Shown: positions 9,092 through 19,009 of the stretch, in pieces
Layout of the letters: each line of letters starts with the position of its first letter
Numbering within the stretch: the stretch's first letter is position 1
NCBI GenBank assembly: GCA_009768925.2
Contig: VHIT02000011.1
Location: 186,001-250,000 of the forward strand
Length of the DNA: 64,000 bases
Direction of reading: 5' to 3'
Source of the DNA: Cryptosporidium bovis
Lineage: Eukaryota > Apicomplexa > Conoidasida > Eucoccidiorida > Cryptosporidiidae
Program-made: the position numbers and the translations under genes
Notes under the pieces: model-generated
Seen by the model: only the letters and a program-made list of their open reading frames with translations
Database searches by the model: none
What the model was told of the DNA's origin: nothing

Positions 9092-12000
9092 CTAGCTCTC
9101 AAATTTAGGTATTTTGTTTGGACGAGAATCTTGGGAATAGTCAATATGATTGAATTCGCCCTCCCATTCTTTAAGTTTTATGTCATCATTGAAGACCTCA
9201 AGATACTCATTTACTATCTTTTTAACAGAATTTTGGAACTCCTCAAAAATTCCTGTTTTCTCTAATACAAACTCTTGTTTGTTTGCTGCAGGAACAAGCC
9301 ATTGAGGAACATTAATAACGGCAGTTACTTTGTAAATCGAAGAATTATTCTCGCCTGTTTTGACGTTAGAACATATATTTGGAAAACTTGATTCAAGTCT
9401 TCTTATTAATCTTCCATTATAATAAAGAAGAACTCCTGCTTCTATAAACTTGTCTATAGATACCTGTTTAGAAACAGAAGATATATTGTTGCATTTGTCA
9501 ATATTTGTATTTTGGTTGTCTAGCATATTAGTATCATTGGTTGATTCTGTATTAGCTGTAATTTTTGATTCGTTATTGTTTACAGTAGGATCAGATATAA
9601 CTCCTATAATTCCAAAAGCACCATCATTATCAACATAACAATTGTCTTTGATTATCCTTGAAAGTTTAGCTGGCTTTTTGAGATTAGAAAGCAGAAAATC
9701 ATACAAAGATTGGGATACAGATGTGTCTTTATTTAAAGATAAGAGTCTTCCCTGACAATATATATCTTGGGTCTTATTTAAATACAACCAGGACAAATAT
9801 GTAGACAAACAAAAGTCTATTGAGTTCCTATTTGAGTTCCAAAATGGGCAAGTACACAAATCCTGGTGATGATCATCATAGCTTAGCGTGTTTGCAATAT
9901 AGGATTCACAATAAGAATTTTTACTTAAAAGAGAATTTTCATTGCTTAACAAATTAAAGCCGTTCTCAGATATTTCCAAATACTGATATTTATGGAGTTT
10001 TAACTTGCTACTTGAGAAGGAGAATATAAATTTTGTTCCTGTACTTGACTTGAATGATGAAAAGTGGTCGCAAAGTATTTTTGGATTTTTTATAGGACCA
10101 TATTTTAATATTAGTTTCTGCTTCTGTTGATGCTCAAGAATATTTGAATTAATTGGTATAAAAGGTTCTAAGGTATCTTGGTGCCAATAACAAATTGGAG
10201 TCCAGTATCTACTATCGTTAATATTTTCAGAATTTAATATATCAGTAGCAATAAGTCCCATTCCTATAAATTCCTTGGTTTTAGTGTAAATAATACAAGA
10301 ATCAGATATTCGCGAAAAGGCATATTTAAACCCCAACCCATATGAACCATCTCTATTTAAAGTCCCAAAATGTCTTAAAAGATTTTCCATATCATTGTAA
10401 CATAGCCCAATACCGTCATCTGTGAGTGATATAAAATCCTCATTTATATTTAATTCTGCAAAAGTTGAGTTATTACTAGTTGAAAAAGAGTTGTCCAATA
10501 AATGAGAAAATGCTCCAAACAACCAATTTTGTGAAGATGACATTGATGAAAAGATTGAATTTGACAACGTAAAAGTGTTTCTAAGCATTGGTCTTACAAA
10601 CGGTTTTATATTATCTAAGACTATTGTATTTTCGGCAAATTCATTCTCATACTTTGGGAAGCTTTTTAATTTAAGTTCATTTTCACAAACAACTTCCTTT
10701 TGTTTGCCAAATGGTTCGTGCCCTAAAATTGATAAAGCCAAAAGACTTTGTTTTATCTTAATATCATTCTTTGTACAGTAATATCCCTGAAGAAGTAAAT
10801 AGGGACTCTTAACATTTTTGTTTGTAGTATAACTTTCAAATAAATGCACTATTCCGTTTGAAATAAACATATATTCAAGTTCTGTATTGCTAAGTTCAGT
10901 TGATTCAGATGATAAAATTCCTTTAGATGTTGGTGAAAGGGCAGATATCCTCATCTTCTCGGTACTTTTACATTCACTCGTTTCTATGTCCAATATACTA
11001 AATTTAATATCACAGCCAATAGATTTAATCTGTGTCTTTTCTTGTTCATTTAGAAGAAAATCAACTCCTTTTGAACTATTCAAGTTTATTGGATATTCAG
11101 ATATTTTTGGAAAACTCACACCTCCAGTGAACAGTAATACTCTCTTTTTCTTTTTACCATCAAAATATAGGGTCTCAATTCTTCCATTATCCTCAATATC
11201 ATTCAAAACATTTTCTGGAACTCCAAGAGGTATGCAAGAGTGGAAGGTAGAAGAAGCAAGGAAAGATCCTGTTGTCTTTATTTTTGTCCAGTATCCCTTA
11301 ATATATAAATTGGATATATCGTTTTCTGTTGAATTTATCGTAAAGGACCAAATATCATTAAATACAACCCCTCTTTTTGTTTGATCATCAACTTTCATTC
11401 CTTCTCCACCATAAATATAGAATGTTTTTTCATCAACCCAAACCATACTATGGCCAAATCTTGGAGAAGGAAGCTCAGTTTGAGCCGAGTTAGGAGCAGG
11501 AAAAACAGCAACTTGTGTCCAATAATTGTCTTTTATTGAGTATATCCACATGTCATTAGAAGGTGTTATTTCGTCCATACTCTTAGTGAGACCACCAAAA
11601 ACGATTATAAATTTGGATTTTTCATTTGTTGAGAATTGTGGAAAAGTAAGTGTCGAATGAAGCATTCTAGGGGTATTTGAATGGTTATCCTGAATTATCC
11701 ATTCTCTGGTTTTCATATCAAATATGGAAGTTGTAGTTGAGAAGCAAAATTCTTGTTCAAAGTCCTTTTCCTTAATTATTATACCACCAGAAATCACTAT
11801 TTTTGGACCATTATTTGTTAATATTAAATTACTTGAATGATACATACTTGGATTTACAGGAACACCCAAACTCTTAAATGTCCTAATATCAAAATTATGT
11901 GTATCAAGTACAGAAATTGTTTCAAAATCATTTAAAATTATATGTCTTTTTCCTTCTATTCTGCTTTCTATATTTTTAATTCCTCCTAAAAAAATGATAT

Positions 12001-12838
12001 ATGGACCACAGTTTACTGTCGAGTGCCCTATGTATGGAACTTTTTCAGAAAATTCAACTCCAACCAAAGGATAAAGCTTTGAATTATCCATAAAAAAATC
12101 TTGGATCTTCAAATAACTATTTAATTTGTTAACAAGTGAATTCTCATTGTTAAATTCAAAAGACCTTATCATCCAAGAATAATCAACACTGCCATCATGC
12201 TCATTCCTTTCCGAAGAATTGCCTATACTCATTATTGTATGATATAACAACTCCTTTCCAATTATTTTCTCAAGTATCGTATAAACATCGTTATAGTGAA
12301 CTTCACCAACTAAATACATATTAATTACATCTCTTATCTCTTTTCTTTGTCTACTTGTAGTTATTTTGTCTGAACATAGTAAATTCAATAATTCAATCAA
12401 AGTTGGTATTTTAGTACTATTTCGAACGTTCCCACCTATATTAAAGTTTTCTATCCTTGAAATACTCAATTTAAGCTCTAGTTCTTTGTTCCAAACTCTC
12501 AATTTATCAACAAGAACTCTTGATATAGTTACCAAGTCTTTCTTTTCACTCTCTTTTATAATTTTTGATATACCTACTATTCTTAAATTAGAATCACTAA
12601 CTGATTCTCCTAAATTACTTTTTGTCGGACATGTCTTGTAGTATATCTGAAAATCCGGAGCTGAAGGTAACTGAATTACACTACAAGTCTCGAGATCCAG
12701 TCTTCTAATGGCCGTATCTTCGTCTTGAATAACAATTAGAGTGTCATTCTCCAAAAATATGTTCGTTTTTGAATCCCCAACCTCTTGCTTCCCCTTGCCT
12801 TTTTCAAGCAATTCTTTTTGAAAAGTATGTTGGTCCAT
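9092..12838 (-). CDS. MORC: Kelch-MORC GHKL ATPase (apicomplexan MORC)
   Basis: This is a single-exon protein of 1248 residues. The N-terminal part has about five Kelch-type repeats (about residues 262-570; FLGGI, VISGG, IVFGG, FYIYGG, LLFTGG with following W/Y positions). The GHKL ATPase follows at about 765-900: N-box SHLLDN (779-783), TDDGIG (806-811) and YGLGFK (833-838). A MORC S5-type region follows at about 1130-1235 (LYYNGRLIRRLE, PAANKQEF). In Toxoplasma, MORC works with HDAC3 and ApiAP2 factors to silence sexual-stage genes, so a chromatin silencing role is likely. The position of the catalytic glutamate, four residues before Asn783, is His779, so hydrolysis may be altered. Asn783 and the glycine motifs needed for ATP binding are present. 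There is no zinc finger (CW domain) that I can see. Confidence 0.92.
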   Translation of the reverse strand: MDQHTFQKELLEKGKGKQEVGDSKTNIFLENDTLIVIQDEDTAIRRLDLETCSVIQLPSAPDFQIYYKTCPTKSNLGESVSDSNLRIVGISKIIKESEKKDLVTISRVLVDKLRVWNKELELKLSISRIENFNIGGNVRNSTKIPTLIELLNLLCSDKITTSRQRKEIRDVINMYLVGEVHYNDVYTILEKIIGKELLYHTIMSIGNSSERNEHDGSVDYSWMIRSFEFNNENSLVNKLNSYLKIQDFFMDNSKLYPLVGVEFSEKVPYIGHSTVNCGPYIIFLGGIKNIESRIEGKRHIILNDFETISVLDTHNFDIRTFKSLGVPVNPSMYHSSNLILTNNGPKIVISGGIIIKEKDFEQEFCFSTTTSIFDMKTREWIIQDNHSNTPRMLHSTLTFPQFSTNEKSKFIIVFGGLTKSMDEITPSNDMWIYSIKDNYWTQVAVFPAPNSAQTELPSPRFGHSMVWVDEKTFYIYGGEGMKVDDQTKRGVVFNDIWSFTINSTENDISNLYIKGYWTKIKTTGSFLASSTFHSCIPLGVPENVLNDIEDNGRIETLYFDGKKKKRVLLFTGGVSFPKISEYPINLNSSKGVDFLLNEQEKTQIKSIGCDIKFSILDIETSECKSTEKMRISALSPTSKGILSSESTELSNTELEYMFISNGIVHLFESYTTNKNVKSPYLLLQGYYCTKNDIKIKQSLLALSILGHEPFGKQKEVVCENELKLKSFPKYENEFAENTIVLDNIKPFVRPMLRNTFTLSNSIFSSMSSSQNWLFGAFSHLLDNSFSTSNNSTFAELNINEDFISLTDDGIGLCYNDMENLLRHFGTLNRDGSYGLGFKYAFSRISDSCIIYTKTKEFIGMGLIATDILNSENINDSRYWTPICYWHQDTLEPFIPINSNILEHQQKQKLILKYGPIKNPKILCDHFSSFKSSTGTKFIFSFSSSKLKLHKYQYLEISENGFNLLSNENSLLSKNSYCESYIANTLSYDDHHQDLCTCPFWNSNRNSIDFCLSTYLSWLYLNKTQDIYCQGRLLSLNKDTSVSQSLYDFLLSNLKKPAKLSRIIKDNCYVDNDGAFGIIGVISDPTVNNNESKITANTESTNDTNMLDNQNTNIDKCNNISSVSKQVSIDKFIEAGVLLYYNGRLIRRLESSFPNICSNVKTGENNSSIYKVTAVINVPQWLVPAANKQEFVLEKTGIFEEFQNSVKKIVNEYLEVFNDDIKLKEWEGEFNHIDYSQDSRPNKIPKFES

Positions 12839-13607
12839 TTTGGTTTTCTTAGGAAAGTTGAGACAAATAGAGGTTGTTTACACCCTGTATGCTAACAAAA
12901 ATAATACTCCCGTCAAAAAAACACTGTCTTTTCGCTTTTGTTATTTCCTCTTACATTTAGGCAGGAATTTAAAAACGGCTGATATTGCTTTTACTCCAAT
13001 TCACTCAGTTTCCCGCCTATGACTATTTGGACTTTAGGTAAACCTCAGTACCTAAAGGGGTACTTACTTGAAAATTTATCTATATTTTTCTCATAGATTT
13101 GCAATGATTATTTAATTGATGCTCTCTGATTATAAAGATGCTTAGTTTGCTGAAGTTTGGCAATTGTTGGAAGGGGATGATGAAACAATGCATTTGTCCC
13201 CTTCCAGGCCTATGTTTTTTTCTCTCGTTTTACTTACTCTCATTCCATACCAAATTAACAAATAAACAAACACACCGAATTTAATTAAATGGTTTGCTCG
13301 CACTAGATACCAGGTATTTTCTTTTTTAATCCCTCCTTAATATGCCATTATAATACTTCTGCACCTTTATTCTTGCAATAGAATTCAGGTGAAAATTTGG
13401 CGCCTTAAATAGCATGTTGTGGGAATTAGATATTAATAATAAATGTGAGTACCGAGTAAAAAAAATAAATATTCGGAAAAGATTGAATGATATTAATGAC
13501 AATGTAAACTTTCAGTAGTGGAAGTTGTATGTATTGGTTTTTTTCGTTACATGTCTGAATAAATTAACAGAGAAAGTGAATTAAGGAAAGAAGTAAATAG
13601 AGCGGAT
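12839..13607. promoter_or_regulatory. Divergent promoter region, MORC / spliced hypothetical gene
   Basis: These 769 bases lie between divergent genes. They hold a CCCGCC box at 13012-13017 and a TTTGGCGCC box at 13396-13404. A short inverted pair AGTACC...GGTACT lies near 13047-13064. A strong GC-rich hairpin at 13168-13206 is listed separately. A minus-strand donor-like CAAGTAAGT at 13068-13076 could allow a 5'UTR intron for MORC, but I cannot prove it. Confidence 0.5.
13168..13206. other. GC-rich perfect hairpin
   Basis: TGGAAGGGGA at 13168-13177 is perfectly complementary to TCCCCTTCCA at 13197-13206, with a 19-base spacer; three more pairs (two wobble) extend the stem inward. A run of G/C like this is rare in this DNA. 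It could be a structured RNA element in a leader, or a paired G-box regulatory site. There is no further evidence for either. Confidence 0.6.
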
Positions 13608-14948
13608 ATGGGATTTGGAAGAAAGAATCTAATGGAATGTGAAAATGATGTGAATAAGATGTCAAATGTAAATGAGGTTGTTACTGTAGAAGGAGTTAGT
13701 TTTGAGATACGGCCCAAATGGCAGGTGAGTTTTTTTTTCTTTTTTTCTCTTTAGGGAAAAGGATAAATGAGTTTAATACGAACATATGAATTGTTGTCAC
13801 CTTAATGAATTAACTTTAACAACATTTATTTCAATATACAGAACACTGAAAATAACATTGACAAGTATAAACTAACTCCAGAGAAACAATTGGAAAAAAA
13901 ACTCCAAAGAGTATCTGATAATTACAAAAAGGCATCTTTGGAGTACAGAGAGTATTTAAAATCTCTAAGAACAGACAGTATTTTATTTAGAAATTTATGT
14001 AGAAGTGTATCACCACTGAAAAGTAGTTGTAAAGATAAAACAAAAGATGATATTAAAAGAGCAAGGTCTCTGAGCAGAAAGGGTTCTATAAGATTTGATT
14101 TAGAAAACAAGAGAAATGAAAAAACAGGTGAAAAACAGGGGAATAATTTAATTTCAAGACAGTCACGCTCTGCTCCACCTATTAATAGAAACAAGGAGGA
14201 CGTACAAGAGATTAATAGATATGATAAAGAATGTGATAATTTTGAGAAAAGAGGCCATAGGAAAATAGATGTCTACTTGACAAATCTAACTTTAAGTGCC
14301 TCTATAGAAAGATATACTAGAAGACTATATAATATATGTAAGATACTAGACTCTGATTTTGGTGAAGATGATCAAAATTATGGTGAAAATTATGATTATG
14401 ATGAATTTGATTCTGATAGTAATGATGAAATAATAAATAATAAACGCACTGTAATAGGTAATTCTACTTCGCCTAATTCAGGAGCTAAAAGAAATATTAA
14501 CAATGCAAATGGCAATATAAATGCAAAATTGAATGATTCAAAAATTCAACATGAGAATCAATCTCAAATTATGGAAGAGACATTAAATGAGACGGCTTCA
14601 AAGTGGTCAAGAAGGCTTAGAAATAACAATTTAAAAGAAGCTTATTCAAGCGACTTGGGACAGAAAAATAGGGAAAACTCTCTAACTGGAATATCAAAGG
14701 CTACTTATGCGAGAATGTCTCTTAAGCAAATAGTATCAAAATTAAATTTAGAAGATGAAGGAAATAACCAGTCTTTATTTGAAAGAGGAAGAAGTGAAAT
14801 AAGAAAAAAATCTTCAACATGTCAAGAAACAGGGTATTATGATAGAAGAGTGAACAAAAACAAAGAAAATTCATTTGCAAATGTAATAGTTACATCCGAG
14901 AATGTATCTAAACAGCCGTTTATTTCACTGTTCAACATACAAAGTTGA
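13608..14948 (+). CDS. Hypothetical basic coiled-coil protein, spliced
   Basis: There are two exons, 13608-13724 and 13842-14948, giving 407 residues. Exon 1 (39 codons) ends TGGCAG|GTGAGT. The 117-base intron ends TATACAG and contains a stop in the read-through frame. The second exon has no usable early ATG, so exon 1 supplies the start. The protein is hydrophilic: a Lys/Arg/Ser-rich N-terminal half with a helical stretch (KKLQRVSDNYKKASLEYREY), an acidic Asp/Tyr/Asn patch near residue 205, then an Asn-rich region and another basic helix. There is no signal peptide and no membrane segment. I do not recognise a family. A nuclear or cytoskeletal role would be a guess. Confidence 0.8.
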
Positions 14949-15243
14949 ATAAACCAAATATCCCAAGATTGATTTCAAATACATAGTGCATAATCGTTAA
15001 TTATTAAACAAACAATGAAAAAGAGAAAAACTGAATATATATTCAAGTGAGTAAATAAAGTACTTAAAAATACATTTAATAGCTACAGATAATAGTGGAA
15101 TATATAGAAGATTGTTTGGAATCCATATTAGGTAGATTTAAACTATAAACAAGGAGTTTAAAAATGCATAAAACCACCAGTGGACGAAACTGAAGCTAAA
15201 GTTAATGTTTTCATTAGTACAATTATTAGCAGAATATTTCAAT

Positions 15244-15861
15244 TTAACGATATCTACGTAGTTGTATGAATTGTCTACGACGATATACTGCTCTCCTAGA
15301 TGGTCTGAGACGAGCAGCCTTTCCTCCCCTAACCAATAAACCACGGGACTTCCTTCCAGCAGCAGTGAGACCTCTCTGTTGTCTTTGTTTGTGTACTGGA
15401 TTGCAGATGTAGTTAATTCTAGCATCGTTGCGAATGGCGGAATGAGCTGGATCCACTAGAATCACCTCATAGAATTTGTATGTTGCGTCTTGACAAACAT
15501 AATATGAATTTAAAACGCGAAGTCCACCGCAAATAGACTTTCCTACTCTCTCCTCAGCTACTGCTCTCAAATTTCTTGTACTCTTCATCTTACATACACC
15601 ATGATTCTTTGGCTTACCATAAACAATACCCTTTGCCACGCGTTTTTTGCGATCGCCACGTCTAACCCTAACACGGTATATTACATATCCTTGTTTCGCC
15701 TTGTATCCAAGTCTTCTGGCCTTGTCCGGACGAGTTGGGTGAGTACATCTGACTACTGCCGGTAACTGACGGTACTCCCACGACCTAACTCTCATCAAAA
15801 AACGAAGGATATCTGACTGTTTGCGCTTATAAAGCTCCTCCAAGTACTTGTAGGCACCCAT
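15244..15861 (-). CDS. RPL15: 60S ribosomal protein eL15
   Basis: The 205-residue length is the usual length of eL15 (about 204). The sequence is typical throughout: [17 protein letters not shown] at the start, [20 protein letters not shown], the [11 protein letters not shown] segment, and the Arg-rich tail. It is a structural protein of the large ribosomal subunit, deeply embedded in rRNA. The gene is a single exon with the universal MGAYKY start. CCCGCC and GGCGCC boxes lie about 240 and 270 bases upstream. Confidence 0.98.
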   Translation of the reverse strand: MGAYKYLEELYKRKQSDILRFLMRVRSWEYRQLPAVVRCTHPTRPDKARRLGYKAKQGYVIYRVRVRRGDRKKRVAKGIVYGKPKNHGVCKMKSTRNLRAVAEERVGKSICGGLRVLNSYYVCQDATYKFYEVILVDPAHSAIRNDARINYICNPVHKQRQQRGLTAAGRKSRGLLVRGGKAARLRPSRRAVYRRRQFIQLRRYR

Positions 15862-16321
15862 TTTCTAGCTAAAAAAATGATAATCGACCTCTTCCTCAAA
15901 TATGTTTAAATATATAAGACGCCTAGCTCAGGTTTAACCTCGTTATTTTTTCACTTGGTTAAAAATAAAATTTAATTTATTAAGCCGCTTCATTTCAGTA
16001 CTAGTTTGTTATAATCAACCTTTTACTTTGATTGGAGACAGACTAAGGTAAGCGGAAACAAGCTTTATATTATATGTAATTTTAAGTATAAACTATCCCG
16101 CCTGAGACAGTTCCAATAACTATAACAGGCGCCAATAGTGCCAAAGATCAAATGTCAGTACATGCAAAAACAGGATTCCATAAATGCAAAAGCTCAGGAA
16201 ATTGATATTAGAAGAAGTGGATAGCTGAAATTCCCCTAGTATTTTAGACAAAAGAACACATTCTGTTATCAAAGACGATCACAAAAACTTATTTAAAAAG
16301 GTTAGGTAAAATAAACTGTAT
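15862..16321. promoter_or_regulatory. eL15 promoter region
   Basis: These 460 bases lie between eL15 and the 3' end of eIF3d. They contain a CCCGCC box at 16097-16102 and a GGCGCC box at 16128-16133, the likely promoter elements of eL15. A short open stretch of about 30 codons on the plus strand (about 16127-16225) is probably chance. Confidence 0.5.
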
Positions 16322-17983
16322 TTAATCTCCCTTGTTTTCTATCTGATTGACCATGTTTGGTGCTTCACTGCTTTCTTCATCCGGTATTTTATATATTCTA
16401 AGAACGTGTTTGACAGGAGTACGCAAAATAATGTACTGACCCTCTGGTTGTTCAGTTAGGAGATCAATAAGAGCTCTAAATATACCCCAAGAATTTTCTT
16501 CTTTGAGTCCCATTTGAGCACTAAGCTCCTTTGTTTTGTATGATTGGACACTGATTATTTGGTGATTATCTCTGTCATTCGGAGATCTTCTGACAATATA
16601 GCCTAGTTTTAGTATCTCGCAGCTAGAAAGAAGAGCCTGTGTTGCCCATTTTGCGAGTTGGCAAGCATTGTTCCTAATCTCAGTAGCAAGAAGGGCACCT
16701 TTCTGTGTTTCTAATTGCGTATTCCAAATTTTCACTGTTTTTGGATCATATTCATTAAGAGCTCTTGCGAAAATAAATCCGCTTTGCTCTGATTCGGGAT
16801 TTGGTATTTGAGCATCAATTTCTGTTCTAACGGCAACTCTAACAGTTCTTTGAGCGAATTCGGTTGATGAGGCACCTGATCTAGGAGGAAGGGAGAATAT
16901 CCTGTATCTGTAGCATTTAGATTCAACCGATCCCTGTATTTCCTCAGAGAATGGTATTGGATCAAATTGTTTAATTACAGAATCTCCGTCAAATAGCTGG
17001 ATGTTTTGAGTGTAATTTTGATTGCATCTAAGGGCTTCTTGTCCAAGTATATGTGGTCTATTATTCTTATTTATATTATCAGGCAAAGGAGGTTCAGATG
17101 ATGTCTCATTTACGGTTATTAAGTCAATAATAGAGCCGTCTTGTTTATCAAAAATAAGTTTCCCATCAATATTCGTAACAAGTATGTGCCATGAATACTT
17201 TGATTGTGCAGCAGCAACTAAACAAGATAATATTTGATCAGTAATTGCAACATCTACATTCTTTTCGGGTTGCAGCAACGCATCTCTAAGAATGTCGTCG
17301 TCAGATGTAGTTGCTTGTAGAAACTCAACATTTCCAAAATCCTTAAGTGGGGTTGGAAGTTTTGGAGATATACGGTCCATTGCTTTGTTATAGTTTCTGA
17401 GAGTTCCACACCAAGATATATCCTTGACCGAGGATTTACTTACATCCAAAAATTGTTTTGGAAGGGATGATAGTGGAATCTCTGCAACAGATATCCAGGA
17501 TGAAAGTGGTTCTATTGACCATTCCGTAAGTGTCCTCATTCGTGATACAAATCTATGACGAGAGTATTGATATTGCTGAATACCACCAATTTGGCGTACT
17601 TTTGCATTCTTTTTCCCCTGTCTTCCCAACATTTCTGCTTTTTCTTGTTGTTGTTGCTTCTGGTGATAAGCCTGTGCTGTTTCCTTTTGAAATTTCTTCT
17701 GAATATACCTAACTTTTGATTTTGGTAAAGGACGTGAATCAACCAAGTGAAAATCTTGACCTTCTGAAGAAGCTAATTTAGCTTCTCTGCTCCTAGAATA
17801 ACTTGTGTATGAAAAATCACATACAGACCCCAGTCTATCTATTTTTATTGATGGAGCAAATGGAAAGTCCTTTATTCCCGTAAGACAGCTGTCTCCTGCT
17901 TCATTTTCCAATGTTGGAGTCCAAGTATCCGGCGAATAATTTATTACAAACTTTAATTCCCTCAATTTTTTGGCTTCTGGCAT
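16322..17983 (-). CDS. EIF3D: Translation initiation factor eIF3 subunit D
   Basis: This 553-residue protein aligns along the eIF3d family (about 540-580). It has the N-terminal FAPSIKIDRLGSVCDF segment (family FAPF.K.DRLGK.ADW), a basic Gln/Lys-rich linker at about residues 105-130, and the cap-binding-like core with conserved stretches such as WGTLRNYNKA-like (here WCGTLRNYNKAMDR), RTEIDAQ, NEYDPK and LGYIVRR. eIF3d is a peripheral subunit of the eIF3 complex on the 40S subunit. In animals it can bind the mRNA cap directly for selective translation. It is a single exon. The next gene upstream on the same strand is a hypothetical gene 447 bases away. Confidence 0.95.
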   Translation of the reverse strand: MPEAKKLRELKFVINYSPDTWTPTLENEAGDSCLTGIKDFPFAPSIKIDRLGSVCDFSYTSYSRSREAKLASSEGQDFHLVDSRPLPKSKVRYIQKKFQKETAQAYHQKQQQQEKAEMLGRQGKKNAKVRQIGGIQQYQYSRHRFVSRMRTLTEWSIEPLSSWISVAEIPLSSLPKQFLDVSKSSVKDISWCGTLRNYNKAMDRISPKLPTPLKDFGNVEFLQATTSDDDILRDALLQPEKNVDVAITDQILSCLVAAAQSKYSWHILVTNIDGKLIFDKQDGSIIDLITVNETSSEPPLPDNINKNNRPHILGQEALRCNQNYTQNIQLFDGDSVIKQFDPIPFSEEIQGSVESKCYRYRIFSLPPRSGASSTEFAQRTVRVAVRTEIDAQIPNPESEQSGFIFARALNEYDPKTVKIWNTQLETQKGALLATEIRNNACQLAKWATQALLSSCEILKLGYIVRRSPNDRDNHQIISVQSYKTKELSAQMGLKEENSWGIFRALIDLLTEQPEGQYIILRTPVKHVLRIYKIPDEESSEAPNMVNQIENKGD

Positions 17984-18430
17984 ATTTTATTCTCGCAACT
18001 TTTAATTCTAAATTACTGTAACAACTAATTTGTCTAATTGCCTTACAGTATTTCCCCCTTTTTTCTTTTTGCTTGTCTTTCCTCACTCTTTACCTTAGCT
18101 TCAATACTTTAAGAAAAGCCTTTTGTTTTTTGTTAACTTTCAGCTTCTTATATGAATATATATATTCCCCTTTTGTTCTTACTTTCTACTTGGAGTAGTA
18201 CTTTGTTAGTTGCTCTTCTCTACAAACTTTTTACCGCCAAAACCTTGTAAATTTTTATTAATGGGAATAAATATGATAAAAATATAAAGCAGGGTAAGCA
18301 GGATTCGAGGCAATATATATAGTTATTAAATTGAAGGTAAAAGTAACTAATTTGATTAAAGTATATTTCAACATGGCTAAAACTTGAATAAATCAAATGT
18401 GCACTGCTACGGTTGAATAGAAATGCACAA
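17984..18430. promoter_or_regulatory. eIF3d promoter region
   Basis: This is A+T-rich sequence between eIF3d and the 3' end of the 192-residue hypothetical gene. A TTACCGCCAAAA element lies at 18231-18242, about 250 bases upstream of the eIF3d start codon. Nothing else was recognised. Confidence 0.45.
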
Positions 18431-19009
18431 CTATGACATCTCATTTGAGTTCGACTCATAGCTCTCGTTGTATGAGGAGGAAATAACTTGAACCATACTT
18501 TTTTTATCTATCGCTCTTTCTATTATCTCTCTAGCCCTGGTTTTTATGTAAAATTCATCGTCACTGTCTTCCGATTCTAACGCAGAATCTTGACTAACTT
18601 CATATGCACCGTCCAAAATGCACTTTCCCTCATTAGGAAAATCATGTATGGGAACATCTACAATATCTCTTCTTTTAAGAACATTATCTTCAGGTATTTT
18701 TCCATTTACATCAAAAACCCCTAAGTGTACGTCCATAACCACTTTTCTGTCGGAATACTTGTTATCAATTATTGTTTCGTCTCCAACTTTGTTGCATATA
18801 GAAAGGAAGTCTTTTGCTTTTCTAATTATATTATCATTATAATCTACAGGTTTTACTTTCCACGGAGGGATTCCACTTCTTACTTCGTTACCTATGATTT
18901 CATCTTGTTCACCTTCGTCTTTATTAAGTCTTAGTATATTGTCTATTCTTTCATTTATAACTGAATCAGTTTCTAACCCAAAATCTAAAAATTCTCTCTT
19001 TTTATCCAT
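18431..19009 (-). CDS. Hypothetical acidic protein, 192 residues
   Basis: This is a single-exon frame with a clean ATG. The protein is acidic and hydrophilic with no signal peptide or membrane segment. It has a distinctive central stretch (GIPPWKVKPVDYND at about residue 47, VVMDVHLGVFDVNGKIPED at about residue 90) that looks conserved rather than low-complexity, then an acidic SESDDEF patch and a Ser-rich tail that resembles casein kinase 2 sites. I do not recognise the family. Codon use matches that of the neighbours. Confidence 0.8.
   Translation of the reverse strand: MDKKREFLDFGLETDSVINERIDNILRLNKDEGEQDEIIGNEVRSGIPPWKVKPVDYNDNIIRKAKDFLSICNKVGDETIIDNKYSDRKVVMDVHLGVFDVNGKIPEDNVLKRRDIVDVPIHDFPNEGKCILDGAYEVSQDSALESEDSDDEFYIKTRAREIIERAIDKKSMVQVISSSYNESYESNSNEMS

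Noticed and set aside
10887-11384. 165-codon plus-strand frame inside the MORC gene
   Set aside because: It is antisense to well-supported Kelch coding sequence, and its hydrophobic, Ser/Phe-rich composition is what antisense of an A+T-rich gene gives.
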